Source: Daedaleopsis sinensis
Taxonomy: Eukaryota; Basidiomycota; Agaricomycetes; Polyporales; Polyporaceae
DNA length: 64,000 nt
Assembly (NCBI GenBank): GCA_033807695.1
Contig: CM066306.1
Coordinates: forward strand, 4,154,001-4,218,000
Direction of reading: 5' to 3'
In this document: piece after piece, positions 1 to 12,002 of the stretch
How the letters are laid out: each line of letters begins with the position of its first letter
How positions within the stretch are numbered: the stretch's first letter is position 1
The notes under the pieces: model-generated
Database searches by the model: none
The model's input: only the letters and a program-made list of their open reading frames with translations
Told to the model about the DNA's origin: nothing
Program-made: the position numbers and the translations under genes

Positions 1-1091
1 ATGTCACGGCGTCTCAGCAACACCAAGATAACCTTCATTATGGAGACCCCCGAATGATGGCTGACCCTGGACTTGTTCAGCAACAAGAGAGGTACGTTCG
101 ACGAAGTAGTCATATTGAGGATAGTCGGGTATTCACGCAATCGGATCGCAGACAACACCTAGCAGGAGAAATACGATGGAACACTTCGGCCCGAGCTGGA
201 ACGAACGGTCAACTAGCGATAGGAGCCAACGAGAATCACGGAGCGCCTCACCAAGGTCGTTTAGGGACCGATGCTCCAATGATGCCGACGACTCTTGAAC
301 TGAGCCAACTCGAGCCATATATTGCTTCGAGGTCGCCTCGTGATACCAAGGCGCGTCGCAAGCACTCTCAGTACTACGACTTTTCCCCAGAAAGGCGTAC
401 GGAAAGTCCATTCCAGCTCGACGGTGCACCTTCCTATGATCCCCACGGCTATGGCCGACTGCCTACAGTCTTCGCCAACACCGTCGGTACCGGCGCCGAC
501 GTGCCTCAGGACATGCGACCAGTTCCCAGGCAGCTTCCGCAAGCTACTATTTCAGGCAGGGACCCTTCTGGCTTCGAGCACACACTTGTATCTTCTCGCA
601 ACACACTCCGCGTCGTGACAGATACAGGCCGGAACCAACCGACATGTTCTCTTGTCCCCCAGCCTAGTGACCTCACCCGATCCGGAACGGCGTCTTCGAG
701 AACATATACTACGGACAACGAGACCTCACGCGCACGAGTGCCTGTCGGTGACCGAAGACCGGGAACTCATGTCGCAGCTTCTCTGGGCGTTGCACCTGGA
801 GATAGTACAACAATGCGGGACGGGCAGACTACTCTAGTTCCAGTGCATCTACCTAACACCGCCCTCGCGCCCCCCAATCTCATCATCGGTATCAGCCCAC
901 CGGATACTCCAATGAGCTCTATTGGCCGTAGTCACACTGGAGGCGGACAGTCACCATATTCCGACGGGCATACACTACAGACTAGCCATGTGACGGTCCC
1001 CTCTAACGCGCCATCCAAGATTTCCGGGTACAAGCGAGGTGGATTTCTCGGACGTCTACGTTTCTGGTGGAAAAAAAGACTTCCTATATGA
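1..1091 (+). CDS. C-terminal part of an unknown disordered protein (runs off left edge)
   Basis: The frame is open from base 3 to the stop at 1089-1091. An ATG lies at 54, but the codons before it stay open to the window edge, so this is probably the last exon of a gene that starts to the left. The roughly 360 visible residues are rich in Ser, Thr, Pro, Arg and Gly with no recognisable fold, so most of it is probably disordered. The last 20 residues are different: they are basic and aromatic (GGFLGRLRFWWKKRLPI), which could be a membrane-binding or amphipathic tail. I do not recognise the family. A genuine start at 54 remains possible. Confidence 0.4.
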   Translation, partial: VTASQQHQDNLHYGDPRMMADPGLVQQQERYVRRSSHIEDSRVFTQSDRRQHLAGEIRWNTSARAGTNGQLAIGANENHGAPHQGRLGTDAPMMPTTLELSQLEPYIASRSPRDTKARRKHSQYYDFSPERRTESPFQLDGAPSYDPHGYGRLPTVFANTVGTGADVPQDMRPVPRQLPQATISGRDPSGFEHTLVSSRNTLRVVTDTGRNQPTCSLVPQPSDLTRSGTASSRTYTTDNETSRARVPVGDRRPGTHVAASLGVAPGDSTTMRDGQTTLVPVHLPNTALAPPNLIIGISPPDTPMSSIGRSHTGGGQSPYSDGHTLQTSHVTVPSNAPSKISGYKRGGFLGRLRFWWKKRLPI

Positions 1092-1569
1092 GGGGAGAGA
1101 AGACATAGGTACATTCACTATGCACTAGACTCGCTTGAATCTATGTCCTTCCAGCTTCAGCTTCAAGCTTCGTTCCAAGAATGAGTCTTTGTCGTTTGTA
1201 CTAGTACTTGTGGAGTACGAACCTTTGGTTAAGTACAGGTCACGGTCTTCACAAGCTTAGCTACCCGGGGGACGCAGCCGTGTCCTCCACCGTCTACGCT
1301 CGTTCCACGTTCAGACATGAGGGTGAATGGTATACGTACTATAGCCTGCTAGAAATTTAGACTATGTAGTCGTGTCGCGGTGCCGTTTGGGTTACAGCTG
1401 TATGTGGCATTGGGCATTAGTAGATTGTGCTGCAATAAACATATGCAAGACAGCGACGAGACCACGGCACACTCGGGTTCCCTGAGACGAGATAGATGTC
1501 AAATAGGCTGCACGGCATATATACATTGTCTCCACGTCACCGGCTCCAATCCAAGAATATGTCAATTAT
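1092..1569. other. Intergenic, no gene seen
   Basis: This lies between the end of the left-edge gene and the 3' end of the BRCT gene on the minus strand. Only short unsupported frames are present. It presumably holds the two convergent 3' ends. Confidence 0.5.
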
Positions 1570-4500
1570 TCAATAAGTTCCGGGAACAAGAAACGATTCG
1601 TCGTCCCAGTGGACTTCCTGCCTTAGCGCACTAGTGAGAATTAACTCCTGTGTGTAGATCTTGTGGTTGTGCTCGAGGAGCGGTCGCCATATCGACACGT
1701 CTTCGGCCGAGGAAATGACGAAGCGGTTAGGGTGCGATAGTATGCGTACTGTAGGGCTCTGGGTGGATAGCTGTGGTGGGGGTAGACACAAGTTGTGAGT
1801 ATGACATGCATGCGCGCCCCATATGAAGACTCACTTGTCCTCCGTTCGCGGAGACGACGTTCTTGAGCAACTTCGTATCCACGGGCACCTTCGGGGTCAC
1901 GTAGAACGTAGTCCCAGCGAAAAGCTTGCCCGCGTTCTTCTTCGCGCGTTTCAGCGCATCGGCAAGCGAGAACCTGTACTTCTTCTCCGTCTCTTCGTCT
2001 TTGATCTCGTACAAGGCCTCCGCTGAAACAATCCTTTGCATTTGGTGACCACGCACGACGCACGAGACAAACTGCACACTTACGTAGCAGCTTCCTGTTC
2101 GCGGCGGACATCTCTGCCCACTTCACGCTCAGGATGTGCGGGGCGACGGCCATCGCACACAAGAACTTCTCCGTCCGCACGACGCTTCGAGCAAGCAGAT
2201 GCGTGCACTCGGCCGGCTTCGAGACCATCTTGACGCCAAGATGGCCCAACGCCTGCCACCACCCTCAGTCACGCGCAGTGACAAGCGGAGGGCACTAACA
2301 CTCACTTTCGCGACGCTGTCTGAGAGAGCAACCTGCGTGGTCATCATCCGGACGACCTTTGTCTCCGTCGCCGAGCCGTTCGCTGCAGCAGCCGATCCGG
2401 ATTTCTTACACGACACCGCTTCCGGCTCCTCGGACTCCACCGTCGACTTCCTCCGACCAGCCTTCCTACCCTTGCCGCCTCGCTCGGGCTCCTCCGCCTC
2501 GCTCGTCTTCCGCTTCTTCCGCTCCGGCATCACCTCTTCGTCCTCCTCCTCGTCCTCCTCGTCCTCGGCCGCGCTCGAGCCCATGGACAGCCGCTTGCGC
2601 CCCTTCGTCAGCGGCGTCTTGCCCTTGGACGCCGACTTGAGCAGATCCTGCTCGTCGCGCTCGTACGCAGGGCGGACCGCGCCCTTCTTCATCTCCTTCT
2701 GGAACGACACCAGGTCCGGCATGATCACATCGTGCAGCTTCTGCGTCGCCTTCGTCGCCGCGGACCGCTTCGACGGCGTGCGCATCAGCTTCGACGGGCT
2801 CGTCGACGCCGACGCACGACTCGGTCCCGCCACGGCGTTCGCCCGCGTAGATCGTGCCGCGGGCGGCGGAGGGGACGAGGGCGCGGACTCGCTTGGGGAT
2901 GGAGGACGTGCTGGTTTCTTCGACTTGCTGCCGCGTGGTGCGTCGGACTCCACTGCTGCCGCTGCGGCCTTGGACGCCTTCCTCGGAGGACCGAACTTCA
3001 TAGGAGGCTCCTTCCCATTCGGCTTGGTCGGCGAGGCGTACACGGACGCCACAGTCGGGACGACCACCGAGTCCAGCCGCTGTGGCGTCCGAAGGGGCTT
3101 CGCGGTGGATGCTGTCGCGGCTCGCGTTGCCGTACCCTTGGTATTTTGTAGCAAGTCCGCGAGGATCGAGCGGCTGTCCTCTTCGCCGCTGGAGTCTGAA
3201 TCTGAATCGCTACTCTCGAGCTCGATGACCTTCATCTTCTTCGTCGCTGCCGCTAGCTGCTGCTTCTCTTTCTCCTTGCCTGTACGCGCGGGGGCCTTCT
3301 TCTCCGCCTTCGATTTGCCTATAGCCTTCGGCGCCTCGTCCTCGCTGGACTTGTCCTCCATCTCGACGTCCTCGTCTTCGGCCGGTGCTTTACGCCGTGT
3401 GGTCTGCGGCTTCTTCACAGGTGAAGGCGATTCGGCACGCTTTTCCTCGCCTTCACGTTGCTCGCGCTGCTGTCGCTTCTTCGCACTCTCATATGTACGC
3501 TGAGGTCGCTTTGGAGATGGGGTAGTAGGAGCGTCGCGAGCGGGGGTGGCGACAGGACCTTCCGACTCGTCGTCTGTCTTGGGCTGCTGGGTATATCGCC
3601 TCACGAGCTTCCTCTTCGGGGCAGCCTCTTCCTGTTTGGCTTTAGCACGTTTCGACGGAGGGCCTCTCTTCGTTGTTGGCACTTGGCTTGGCCCAGCCTC
3701 GTTGTCGACATCCATGTCGTCGGGACGCCGTAGGTCGCCGTCGACGTCCATCCGGTCGTCGTCATCCACGGCGACGGCGTCCTCAACTTCACCTGCGTCC
3801 TGTGCGGTCCCGGCAGGTGGATCGTCCACGTCCTCGTCGACAGGCCGACGCGTTCCCGCAGTCTTCTTCTTCGGACTCTCGCTCGCGCTCTTGCTCTTCC
3901 GACGTTTCCGCGGCGAGCCCGCTTGTGCCTCGCTGGCGATGCGTAGCATCTCTTCAAGCTGTCCGGGCTCCCATGTAATCTTGCCATGTCCGCGCTCAGC
4001 TAGGACAGCGCTGAAGTCCATCCCTGGTGGGAATTTGATGTACTTCTCGCGGGCAGGAGTCAGCCGACGCCATTGTACAAAGCAGTCCTCGACCCAGGTG
4101 TGGTTCACAATAGGGATCGACCAGGACGTCGCCTTGTCGGTCTTCGTGCCGTGTAAACTATGGACACGATCGTCATGAGGTCACTCACACAGGTCAACGT
4201 GATGCTCACAATGCAGCAACGACGACTGTGTTCTTCTCTGCAGCCATGGACGCAGTGAACTCGCCACCCATAAGCGTGATTAGCTTCTTCAGGTACTCGC
4301 GGTCCTTTCCGGTGTAGTTCGTCACCGTGACGACCTTAGACCCACAGTTCAGCCTGGGCAGATGCGTAGGGGAAGATGACACATACCTCCTTGTCGAAAC
4401 CATCCGCAGGGTGTTCGGGCGTGGGGTAATGTAACAACTGATCTGCGGGCCGTGAGAGCACGCCTGAGGCACGCACATACCACAGCCACGCCAACGTTGC

Positions 4501-5508
4501 AATCGTCTTCTTTTGCTGGTAGGCCTGATGTAATGGTTGTTATACAGCATCTAGACCGCAGACGTTGACGAGGCGCACCTTCGCGTACGACGGGCCGCTC
4601 CGGTACCGTGTTACGAAGACGTCTGCATCTTCCAACTTCTTTAATTCCTCCTGTGCCCGTTCCTCAGCACTGGCAGATTTTGATAGCGATATTTCCACCA
4701 CTTGACCGCCTTGTCGCTTGATGTCCGCATGGAGCGCCATCCTATGAGCGTCGGACAGGTCAAGCGTTACCCCGAGCAGGAGTCGTTTGCCCTTCCATAT
4801 GTTTCGTGACGCGGGCTTGCGCTTCTCCTGGGCGTCGTTTGGAAGAGAAGCCGTGTCGTATAACACTGTACGCTCAGGCGGGGGCTCGTAGTCGACGTCC
4901 TCCTGGGATGTCCTCCCCTCCGGACGGAGTTGGAAGACGCGAGGCTCGGGCCACTCGTAGTTGGCGGTAGGAAGGTCGCGTATGCCAAGACGTACCGTAT
5001 CGTCGAACCAGTGCGGCACAAGCACGCATACACTCGTAGACTCCTTGTAGTGCATCGCCGTCTGATACTTGGTACTACCCGGGGCGAGAGCGAAGAGGTG
5101 GGTGACATCACGCGTCAACGCACCGCGCCATTGTCCTCCGAGAGCAGTAATAGCTGCAGCCATCAGGTCGCAGTCGGTTTGGGGAAGATCTGTGGCCGCC
5201 GCGGTGACACCAGAGAAGAGGTAGGCAGGGTCGGCAGAGTAGTACTCGGGAGGCTGGGGTGAGCCGAGCACAGCTGAACGGTCGACCCAGCGAGGCGTGA
5301 CAACACATGCTTGAGAGTCATCTGGAAGAGACTCGACAAAGTCTTCGAGGGCAATGGAGGCCGTGATGAAGTGGGTGAGGTTGGGATCGGTGATAGAGAC
5401 AGGAGTTGCTCCTCGTTCGTCGAGGAGCTCGCTGAGCTTAATGTGTCGGTCGACGGGGAGAGTCTCGGAGATGTAGTAGAAGACGTCCTGGAGGGAATTT
5501 TGCGACAT
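1570..5508 (-). CDS. brc1: Brc1/Rtt107-type six-BRCT DNA-damage scaffold protein
   Basis: Multi-exon gene of roughly 1,150 aa. The start is the ATG at 5508 (MSQNSLQDVFYYISE). Four BRCT repeats occupy the N-terminal half; W-containing BRCT signatures include TPRWVDRSAVLGS, VPHWFDDTVRLG and NHTWVEDCFVQWRRL. A long acidic, Lys/Ser-rich linker follows (about 2300-3950), with poly-Glu/Asp stretches and NLS-like basic runs. A C-terminal BRCT pair closes the protein (LGVKMVSKPAECTHLLARS, then KLLKNVVSANGGQ). The 4+2 BRCT layout is that of Schizosaccharomyces Brc1 and Saccharomyces Rtt107. In those proteins the C-terminal pair reads phosphorylated H2A at damaged forks, and the N-terminal repeats recruit Smc5-Smc6 and nucleases. 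Checked introns include one near 4528-4555 joining SYAK to AYQQKK, and one near 4150-4230 bridging BRCT4. It could also be called PTIP-like, but the repeat spacing fits Brc1 best. Confidence 0.8.
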
Positions 5509-6384
5509 TGGAACGCGGTAGGACGCGTCGGGCGCGTCGGGACGGCGGGGGCGGGAACGACGGCGAGCGAGAGGAGACGGCAAGCTGTACGCGCCTTTGT
5601 CCTGGGAAACGCCGCACACGCGTTACGTCGCGTACCGTGACCGTGACTCACGCGTTCAGCACGTGACAACCTCTGGGACCGACATGACCGAGCCAACTTT
5701 GGCCTTGAACTTCTTGCAAGGGGCCATACCAAGGCAGCCATACCATTGCGAAACCACCTAAATCAAGAAGCTAGTATATGTGCACAGACAGATGAGTACT
5801 CACACCGACGAGATGAGCAACGCCGAGTCTCAGCTATTGTAACTAGCCGTCGCTCAGCTCTCTCATGATCGTTACTGGCACTAATCCGGAAACTCGCTCT
5901 CACGTAGGCCCAACTCTATCTACTGCCCCTTGCTACGAAGCAGGTGATGTTTCCTGAGCTATTTCCCTACGGGACGTATAACAGTGACTCACGCTGGTAA
6001 CATGTATCTTCAGCACAGGCTACTCCTACCACGCGCAGACGAGGAGCACCGTACTCGGAATCACCGAACGACTCCGTCTGTCGTGACGGAGATTCGCCGT
6101 CGCAGTGAGCCTTTTTGACCATCTCCAATCTTGACACCTTGGTGATTGAGAATGCAGCCTCGTAGGCTGATAGTGACGGTCGGATGCAGAGCGATAGCTG
6201 AAAATTGCGGCATTTGCACCAGGATAGCGAACATCGGGAAGACACTGGTCGTACATAGCTCGGAGCTCGATAACAACGATATGATGCCACACATGTCTGT
6301 CGGCTGAAGTGCTATATTCTGTACTAGGTGCGTCAGGTTTTTGTGTAAGCTGTGACTCGAGGGGCGCAGCCTCAGCATACAGTA
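5509..6384. other. Intergenic region upstream of the BRCT gene, no confident gene
   Basis: This holds the 5' region of the BRCT gene and the 3' flank of small gene A. Several overlapping minus-strand frames of about 100 aa cover 5967-6388. None has family signatures, a consistent splice pattern or plausible composition. Confidence 0.4.
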
Positions 6385-6983
6385 TCACTGGTACACAACA
6401 TCGACTCTGGCAACGCTATTGATCAAAGTCTCCCATCCCATGCTCGTGAGGCGAAAGGGGCCCATGTCGTCCACTCCGTAAGTATCGCACGGGCGGAAGG
6501 TACCATAGATACGGCACGTACGCGCGAAGCTTGACCCATAGTATGGCGTTTTGGACCCAAACATAGTGGCGTGCACAAATAGCAACAGTTCCTATGGGTG
6601 CACAGTGGAGGAACATAGGTAAGATGACCACGGCCGTATGCGCGTGAGCCATTGAGTCGGCGAGAGACAATAGGTATCTTGCCCACCTGGTACCCCCGCA
6701 GCGCGACTTCTTTGGGGCCGACGGCCCAACCGTTTCCAGACAGGCTCCTCGGCGGGAGTGCAACCAGCACACTAGAGTCGGACACTCTGCTGACAAACAC
6801 CATGCATATGTGTGTTGTGGGCCATTCGCGAGCCAGTGTCTCAGGGTCGGCTGTGACACGCGTGGTTAAATCATATGCTAAACACCTTTGGCGATGATAA
6901 CGATTTTAGGGCCCACCTGTAGACGCGCTAGCGATTTCTGGCACAGGCGGCGCATCCGGGGCTGGCAGCCTGATGAGAGACAT
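6385..6983 (-). CDS. Small orphan family, member A (WPxx / GWxxxI-VVY protein)
   Basis: Three exons, 6917-6983, 6687-6850 and 6385-6591, give 145 aa. The introns are 66 and 95 nt, with boundaries gtgggc/tcacag (phase 1) and gtgggc/catag (phase 0). The start is MSLIRLPAPDAPPVPE, a Pro-rich disordered N-terminus. Exon 2 carries REWPTTHICMVFV; exon 3 carries GSSFARTCRIYGTF, a DD-G pair, and GWETLINSVARVDVVYQ at the extreme C-terminus. The same organisation, intron phases and motifs recur in members B (25016-25724) and C (36048-36770). There is no signal peptide or membrane helix. The family is unknown to me. The intact splice sites and the conserved C-terminal motif argue that it is a working gene, not a relic. 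It is the most diverged and shortest of the three. Confidence 0.65.
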
Positions 6984-7282
6984 CGCTGGAATGGAGAGGA
7001 CGCGGTCGCAGTATGGGTACAAGCCCCGTGTGAGGAGTCGATATAAGTATCGCTGTGCTGCGGTAGTCTCGACTGCCGGCAACGTGCGCAGAGTCAAACG
7101 AGCAGGGCAAGAACGCTACTAAACGATAACTTGAACAAGCTATATCTGGACCGAGGTGACCGAGACACCCTAAGCTGAACTCCTCTTGTTCCCGACAATT
7201 CTACGAGCACTTATCGACTCGACTTGCACGCAAACGATCGTCGTTAATTATATCACAGTACATTCGGAGTACGTATCAAGTT
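6984..7282. other. Short intergenic region
   Basis: This is the 5' flank of member A and the 3' flank of the EF-hand/ZZ gene. An in-frame upstream ATG exists for member A near 7097, but the stretch it would add does not resemble the other family members. Confidence 0.35.
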
Positions 7283-10200
7283 TTAAAGTCCTTCCTCCGA
7301 CTCCTCTTTGGCCTTCGCCGCAACTGTTTGCATAGTATCAACCAGCTGGGCAAGCAGCCTCTCCATGGTGGACAGCCGGTCATTCATATCAGCGGCATTC
7401 TTGTCCACCTTCTCTTCAAGACACGTGAACTGTTCCTTCGTCGTCGGCTCCGCCGACTCGCGCGGGTGGCTAACCCGCTCCGGATCAGGAGCCAAGACCA
7501 GCGTGTGTGACCAGTCGTGGCCATCTCTAGGATCCACCTCACTGTCCCGCTGGTACAGCCATGGCTTCTTCTTCTCAACGCGGCTGTTGCACGCATAGCA
7601 CACAATGGTGAAGTCTGTCGCGCCCATCAATCAGGATTCAGGATACCAGATTTAGATCAGGCCATGAACAGACTAGTACTCACTATCGCAGTCGATGCAG
7701 CACCAGTACGGGCGTGTAGTCACGGGAACCTTGCATTCGATGCACGACAGGATGGTGACGCCCGGAGCAGGCCCTGGTGTTGACTCGGAGTCGCAAGATC
7801 CCGAAGGCGAGGCGCCGGCTTCTGGCACCATATAGTAGCGGAGGTGAAATTCTGCCCATGAGAGCCCACTCTTCGCCTCTTCGATCATAGAGTGACGATA
7901 CGACCGTGGGCAGACGGTGCGCAGTTGCATAAAGCTATGTACGGGAGTGTGCTCCTTTCCCTGCGATGTGAAGCGCATGTCGCTGGTGAAGCACTCGAGA
8001 CAGAGGTCTATGCCATGGTCCACCTCGTCCGCCGAGCAGACAATGCACAGGAACCTCGTCGGAGCGATAGGAGAGGCGCGACAGCCATCGCATGTGATGG
8101 ATCTGCAGTAGATGGAACAGGTGAGGACCAGGGACATATGGACGGACAATCCACATCGTGAGCTTACCCGTGAACCACTTCGCGGCGGTACATGCTGTCT
8201 GGCAGGAGGTAGGGAACAGCAAACTCAAACCACAGCCGCAGCACCTCCTCGTGGACGGTCTGAATGAGTGCGACCCACTCCGTCGCCAGCACGGGGTCGC
8301 TCTTCCACCTGTTCTCCCTGAGGAGCTCGATGTACCGCTGCCGTTGAGGCGATCGGTAGTATAGAGTGCTCCAGTCGAACTTCCGCCCGCGAGTACATCG
8401 TAGCGCGGAGTTGAGAGCGATCCCCCACAGCGCTTTCCATCGGTTCTTCTTCAACGCCTCCGCGGATGGGTGTTCTGCCATGCGGCGAGAGATGGTGATG
8501 TATCTGTGTTGGGGTTCTGCATTATCGGCAGCGGGTGCAGAGGGTGCGTCGTCGTCTCCGAGGCTTCCGCTCCTGGCTTCAAGCTCCAGGAGGGCGTCGA
8601 GGCTGATGTGCTCAAACTGAGAAACCGGTGTGTGGAAATTTTCCTCCATCGCACTAATGCCGGGCCGTTAGTACTCGGCGTAACTGCACAACAGAGATAT
8701 TGTTCGGATACCTACTCAGGAGCGGTCATCAGAAAGACCGAGCGGTCCTCGCTATCGTTGCTGGATGTCATCCAAGTCCATGCACCAATCAATACACTCG
8801 TGTCCTCGTTGAGGAAGCCTTCAAACCGCTTCGTAACCTTGCTGTCGTTCGGTAACAAGTGCTCGACGACGAAGGTCAGGAAGTTGTCTTGGAAGAGGCC
8901 ATCGATCGCGAAAGGACCGGTCTCGTCCAGACCAGCACCGGAAACCGTCCCATCGCCATTGTGCGCGTAGATCGTGAACTCGGTGCATTGATCAGCTCCG
9001 GCCTCGGAACCGTTCCAGTGACCAACCAAAGATTGTAGAATAGGTATCTGGTCCTCTTCGCAGGGAGGTCCAATAGCTGGATTGATAGCGATGTGGGGGA
9101 TGTCTGGTTGGTCGCCGTAGAAGAGAGCAACAGGACCTTCTGATCCACCAGAGTGCTCATGCGATGATTGTTGGAGAATATATGCGTCGTGGTCGGGGCT
9201 ACGCATCCAGTACGAGTTGATACAAGGCGTAGCCATCGCGTAGGCATACTGTAGAGAACAGGTTAGTGATTAGCACTACACCTGTCGTTTGAAGGGAATA
9301 TACTAGTCCACAGAAAAATCTTTCAAGCTGTTCTTTGTGGTTGAGATTACGAAGTTTGTAGACGGCTAGACCATGGAGCGGATCAAATCAATATATACCA
9401 CACGATCAGCTCATTGATTCAAAAATTACTTACCCTGCAGCGTACAAATGCGGTCAACGACTGCCCGACGCACGACGGAAAGAGAGTTTTGGACGACGTG
9501 AAGCTCTGCGGAGTGAAGAGTGACGTCTTCAGATCGCGCGACGATGGACAGTGTTCTCTTGAGCAGAATGTATATGAGAGGGAGCAGGAACTGTACACGC
9601 ATCGGTGAGCTTGTGGAGAAGACCATCTCGGGCAAGAAGCGATTCACCTTCTCTGGCCTTCCCGCACCAGCGACGAGGGCCAACGTGTTCGTATCGTCGA
9701 TGCAATACTTCAGCATCCTGAGCGTCTTCTCCATCCGCCGTTCGTTCTCGAGAATATAGCTCTTGAACTTGAGGAATGTGACGTCGGAATCCCAGTCAGT
9801 GTGGTCCCATTGTTCGATGTTCCGCAGCCCGGAGAGAAGGTCCTCCACGAACTGCATCTCGAACGAGTCGAGGAATTCGTTGACGATCCTCCTGTTCGCA
9901 GGGAGCGTGACCCGGGATCCTGCGCAGATGTCCGAGATGACCTTGCGGATGCGACGAAAATACCATTGGATAGACATCTCGAAACCTTGTAAGGAGGGCA
10001 GTCAAGATTGTATCATGCACATTGAAAATATGGGGCTTGAGCTTACCATATGTCCAGTACGCTATCCAATGGAGCAGGCTACATGACAGCAATGAGCTTC
10101 GCTCTCGCGGATGCTCGCAGATTGCTCACCTCCATTGCGGAGGACAGGCCGCCGTGAATGCGTTGACTTCTGCGATGGTGACGAAGGAGGAAACATCGTC

Positions 10201-12002
10201 GTCGAACGCCTCGATGAGGGGCTGCACGCGCAGTACGGTGATGTACTGCATCGCCCACTGTTCAGCGCCCGGCTCACGATCGGCACCGACAGCGTTGTCA
10301 GTCACCTCCTCCACGACGATCGTTGGAGGGCCATGATTGTCTTGTTGCGCACTTGTGCGTAATTGCTTGAAGACCTGCGCGGAATGACTGCCTTCGGAAA
10401 AGTGGTCACGGAGTGCCATGACGAGGCGAGTAGCCTTCACATTTCCTTTCCATCCCTGAGCAACGTCAGACTCAGTAAGCGAGCAGTAGTATACACCGAA
10501 TCATGAGGGAACACGTACATGATACTTCCAGATGTGCCGCATGACCTGTCCGAATCGCCACCTAGTGAGCCTCGTCGTACCACAGCAGAGTACAGTGAAG
10601 ACGCACAGGGTCTTTGATCTGGTCGTGTGGTCCATCTTGATACGCCTTGATAACTCTGTCAGCACTACTCTCTACAGAGGTCTTGATGTCCTTGACTTGC
10701 GCGAGCGTCGCGTCGAGCTTCTGCTCAAAGAACCGGTTCTGCGCCACGACCTGGTCCACGTCCTGCCCGATCTCCCGCCTCAGTTCCGCGACAGTCAACA
10801 CCTGCCCTTGGGTCGCGGACCGTTCTTTCCCAAGGTTATCGCTCTTCGCATCTACAATGGCGATGCTCTTCTGTTTGTCAAGGAGCTGGGTGAGAAGGGC
10901 ATCGTCCTTGAGCACCGCGTCGACCCCGCCGAGCCGTGCTGTGAAGGAGGAGAGCTCGCGCTCTTCAGGAGACTGCATGCGTGTGAAGACGACGTCCATC
11001 ATTTTCGCGATGTCGCCCTTCATCTGCGTGATGTTGCCCGCGACGCTGGATAGCGTGTTGTTCGCGGTGGCGACCCCCGAGCTCGTGTGCAGCTGCAGGT
11101 CGAACTGAAGGTCTGCCTTGTGGTCGAGGAGCTGGCGGCCGACCTCGGTGAATTTGAGTTTCCATTTGAAACTCGTGAGGTACTTGACTGTGGACATGGT
11201 CGTCGAACACGAAGTGTTTCATTGAGGTAAACGTAACGCACTGGCAAGATGACGCTTCTGGTAGCTGTCGCAAAGCTTCGCGCATTGTCTGATGGAGTCG
11301 ATGATGGCACTCATCCGCGCTTTCATTCTAGACTCGATCGACATGCCCGTGTAAGGGTCCTCCTTCTCAACATCGGCCTTCACGAGGGATTTTAGTCTAT
11401 GGGGGACAGTGAAATCAGGGCCATTGTTCGTAACACTTGAGTGGGCACGCACTGAGTCAAAACGTCCATCATGTCGCACATAACCAGGTTTAGCGCCACA
11501 ACCTTCTCGTCGTTCTCCCTTCTCATTTTCTCGAGCATGACTGCAGCCTTGAACATCTTCACAGCGACTACAACACCGTGCGCTCAATAAGCAACTAGCA
11601 CTGTCGCATAGCCTGCGTACCTCCAATAAACGGGTGCAAGTCCGCCACTTCGTCCAAGACGGCGATCAAAAAGTCGGTCCTCTCCGCGAAGTTTCGAACC
11701 TGCTCCTTGACGATTGAGAACACGTCAGCGGCAGCGTCGCTCTGCAGGACTGTGCCAAGCGGCCCATCCTCCGCGTTCGTGATCTTGTCATCTGCACTTG
11801 CATCGCGTTCGTCAGTTACCAAATGAAGACGCTCGTTGAAAGACGACGCACCGAGCTTGTTCACTCGCTTCTCTGCTTTCGATGGGCGGCGTGAATGGCT
11901 CTTCCTGACCTCGAGTCGCGCTTGTCGAAGCTGTTGCTCGAGATCATCTGAAGTGGGCGCTATCATGGCTTGACTGTCGCTCACGGGACACCCTGGTTGC
12001 AA
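7283..12002 (-). CDS. MLKL-like helical domain / EF-hand / double ZZ zinc-finger protein
   Basis: One long gene of about a dozen exons, joined through consecutive minus-strand frames. The start is the ATG at 12002, or the in-frame ATG at 11966. The order is as follows. First comes an N-terminal basic region with coiled-coil character. Next is a helical segment resembling the MLKL/HeLo-type four-helix bundle (FAERTDFLIAVLDEVADLHP, MFKAAVMLEKMRRENDEKV, SIESRMKARMSAIIDSIRQC). A helical/coiled-coil stretch follows (about 10600-11190). A canonical EF-hand loop, DDDVSSFVTIAE, lies near 10190-10230 and is followed by a WSLLHWIAYWTYG segment. A beta-rich domain (SLVGHWNGSEAG...GLDETGPFAIDG) and an RQRYIELLREN helix come next. 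Two ZZ fingers follow (CDGC...CIVC...CLEC...H-x3-H and CIEC...CIDC...CYAC...H-x3-H), then a C-terminal coiled coil. The EF-hand/beta/ZZ order recurs in uncharacterised Agaricomycete proteins. The role is unknown; a Ca2+-sensing membrane or cell-death effector is inference only. The larger gap at 9237-9425 could mean two genes, but family order favours one. Confidence 0.65.

Noticed and set aside
2136..3503. Plus-strand open frame of 455 codons, Ser-rich
   Set aside because: It mirrors the acidic/basic linker of the BRCT gene on the other strand; its poly-Ser runs are the complement of Glu/Asp codons.
9237..9425. Possible boundary splitting the EF-hand/ZZ gene in two
   Set aside because: The order EF-hand, beta domain, RRR-helix, ZZ fingers on both sides of the gap matches single proteins I recall from Agaricomycetes, so one gene was preferred; the alternative is stated in the entry.
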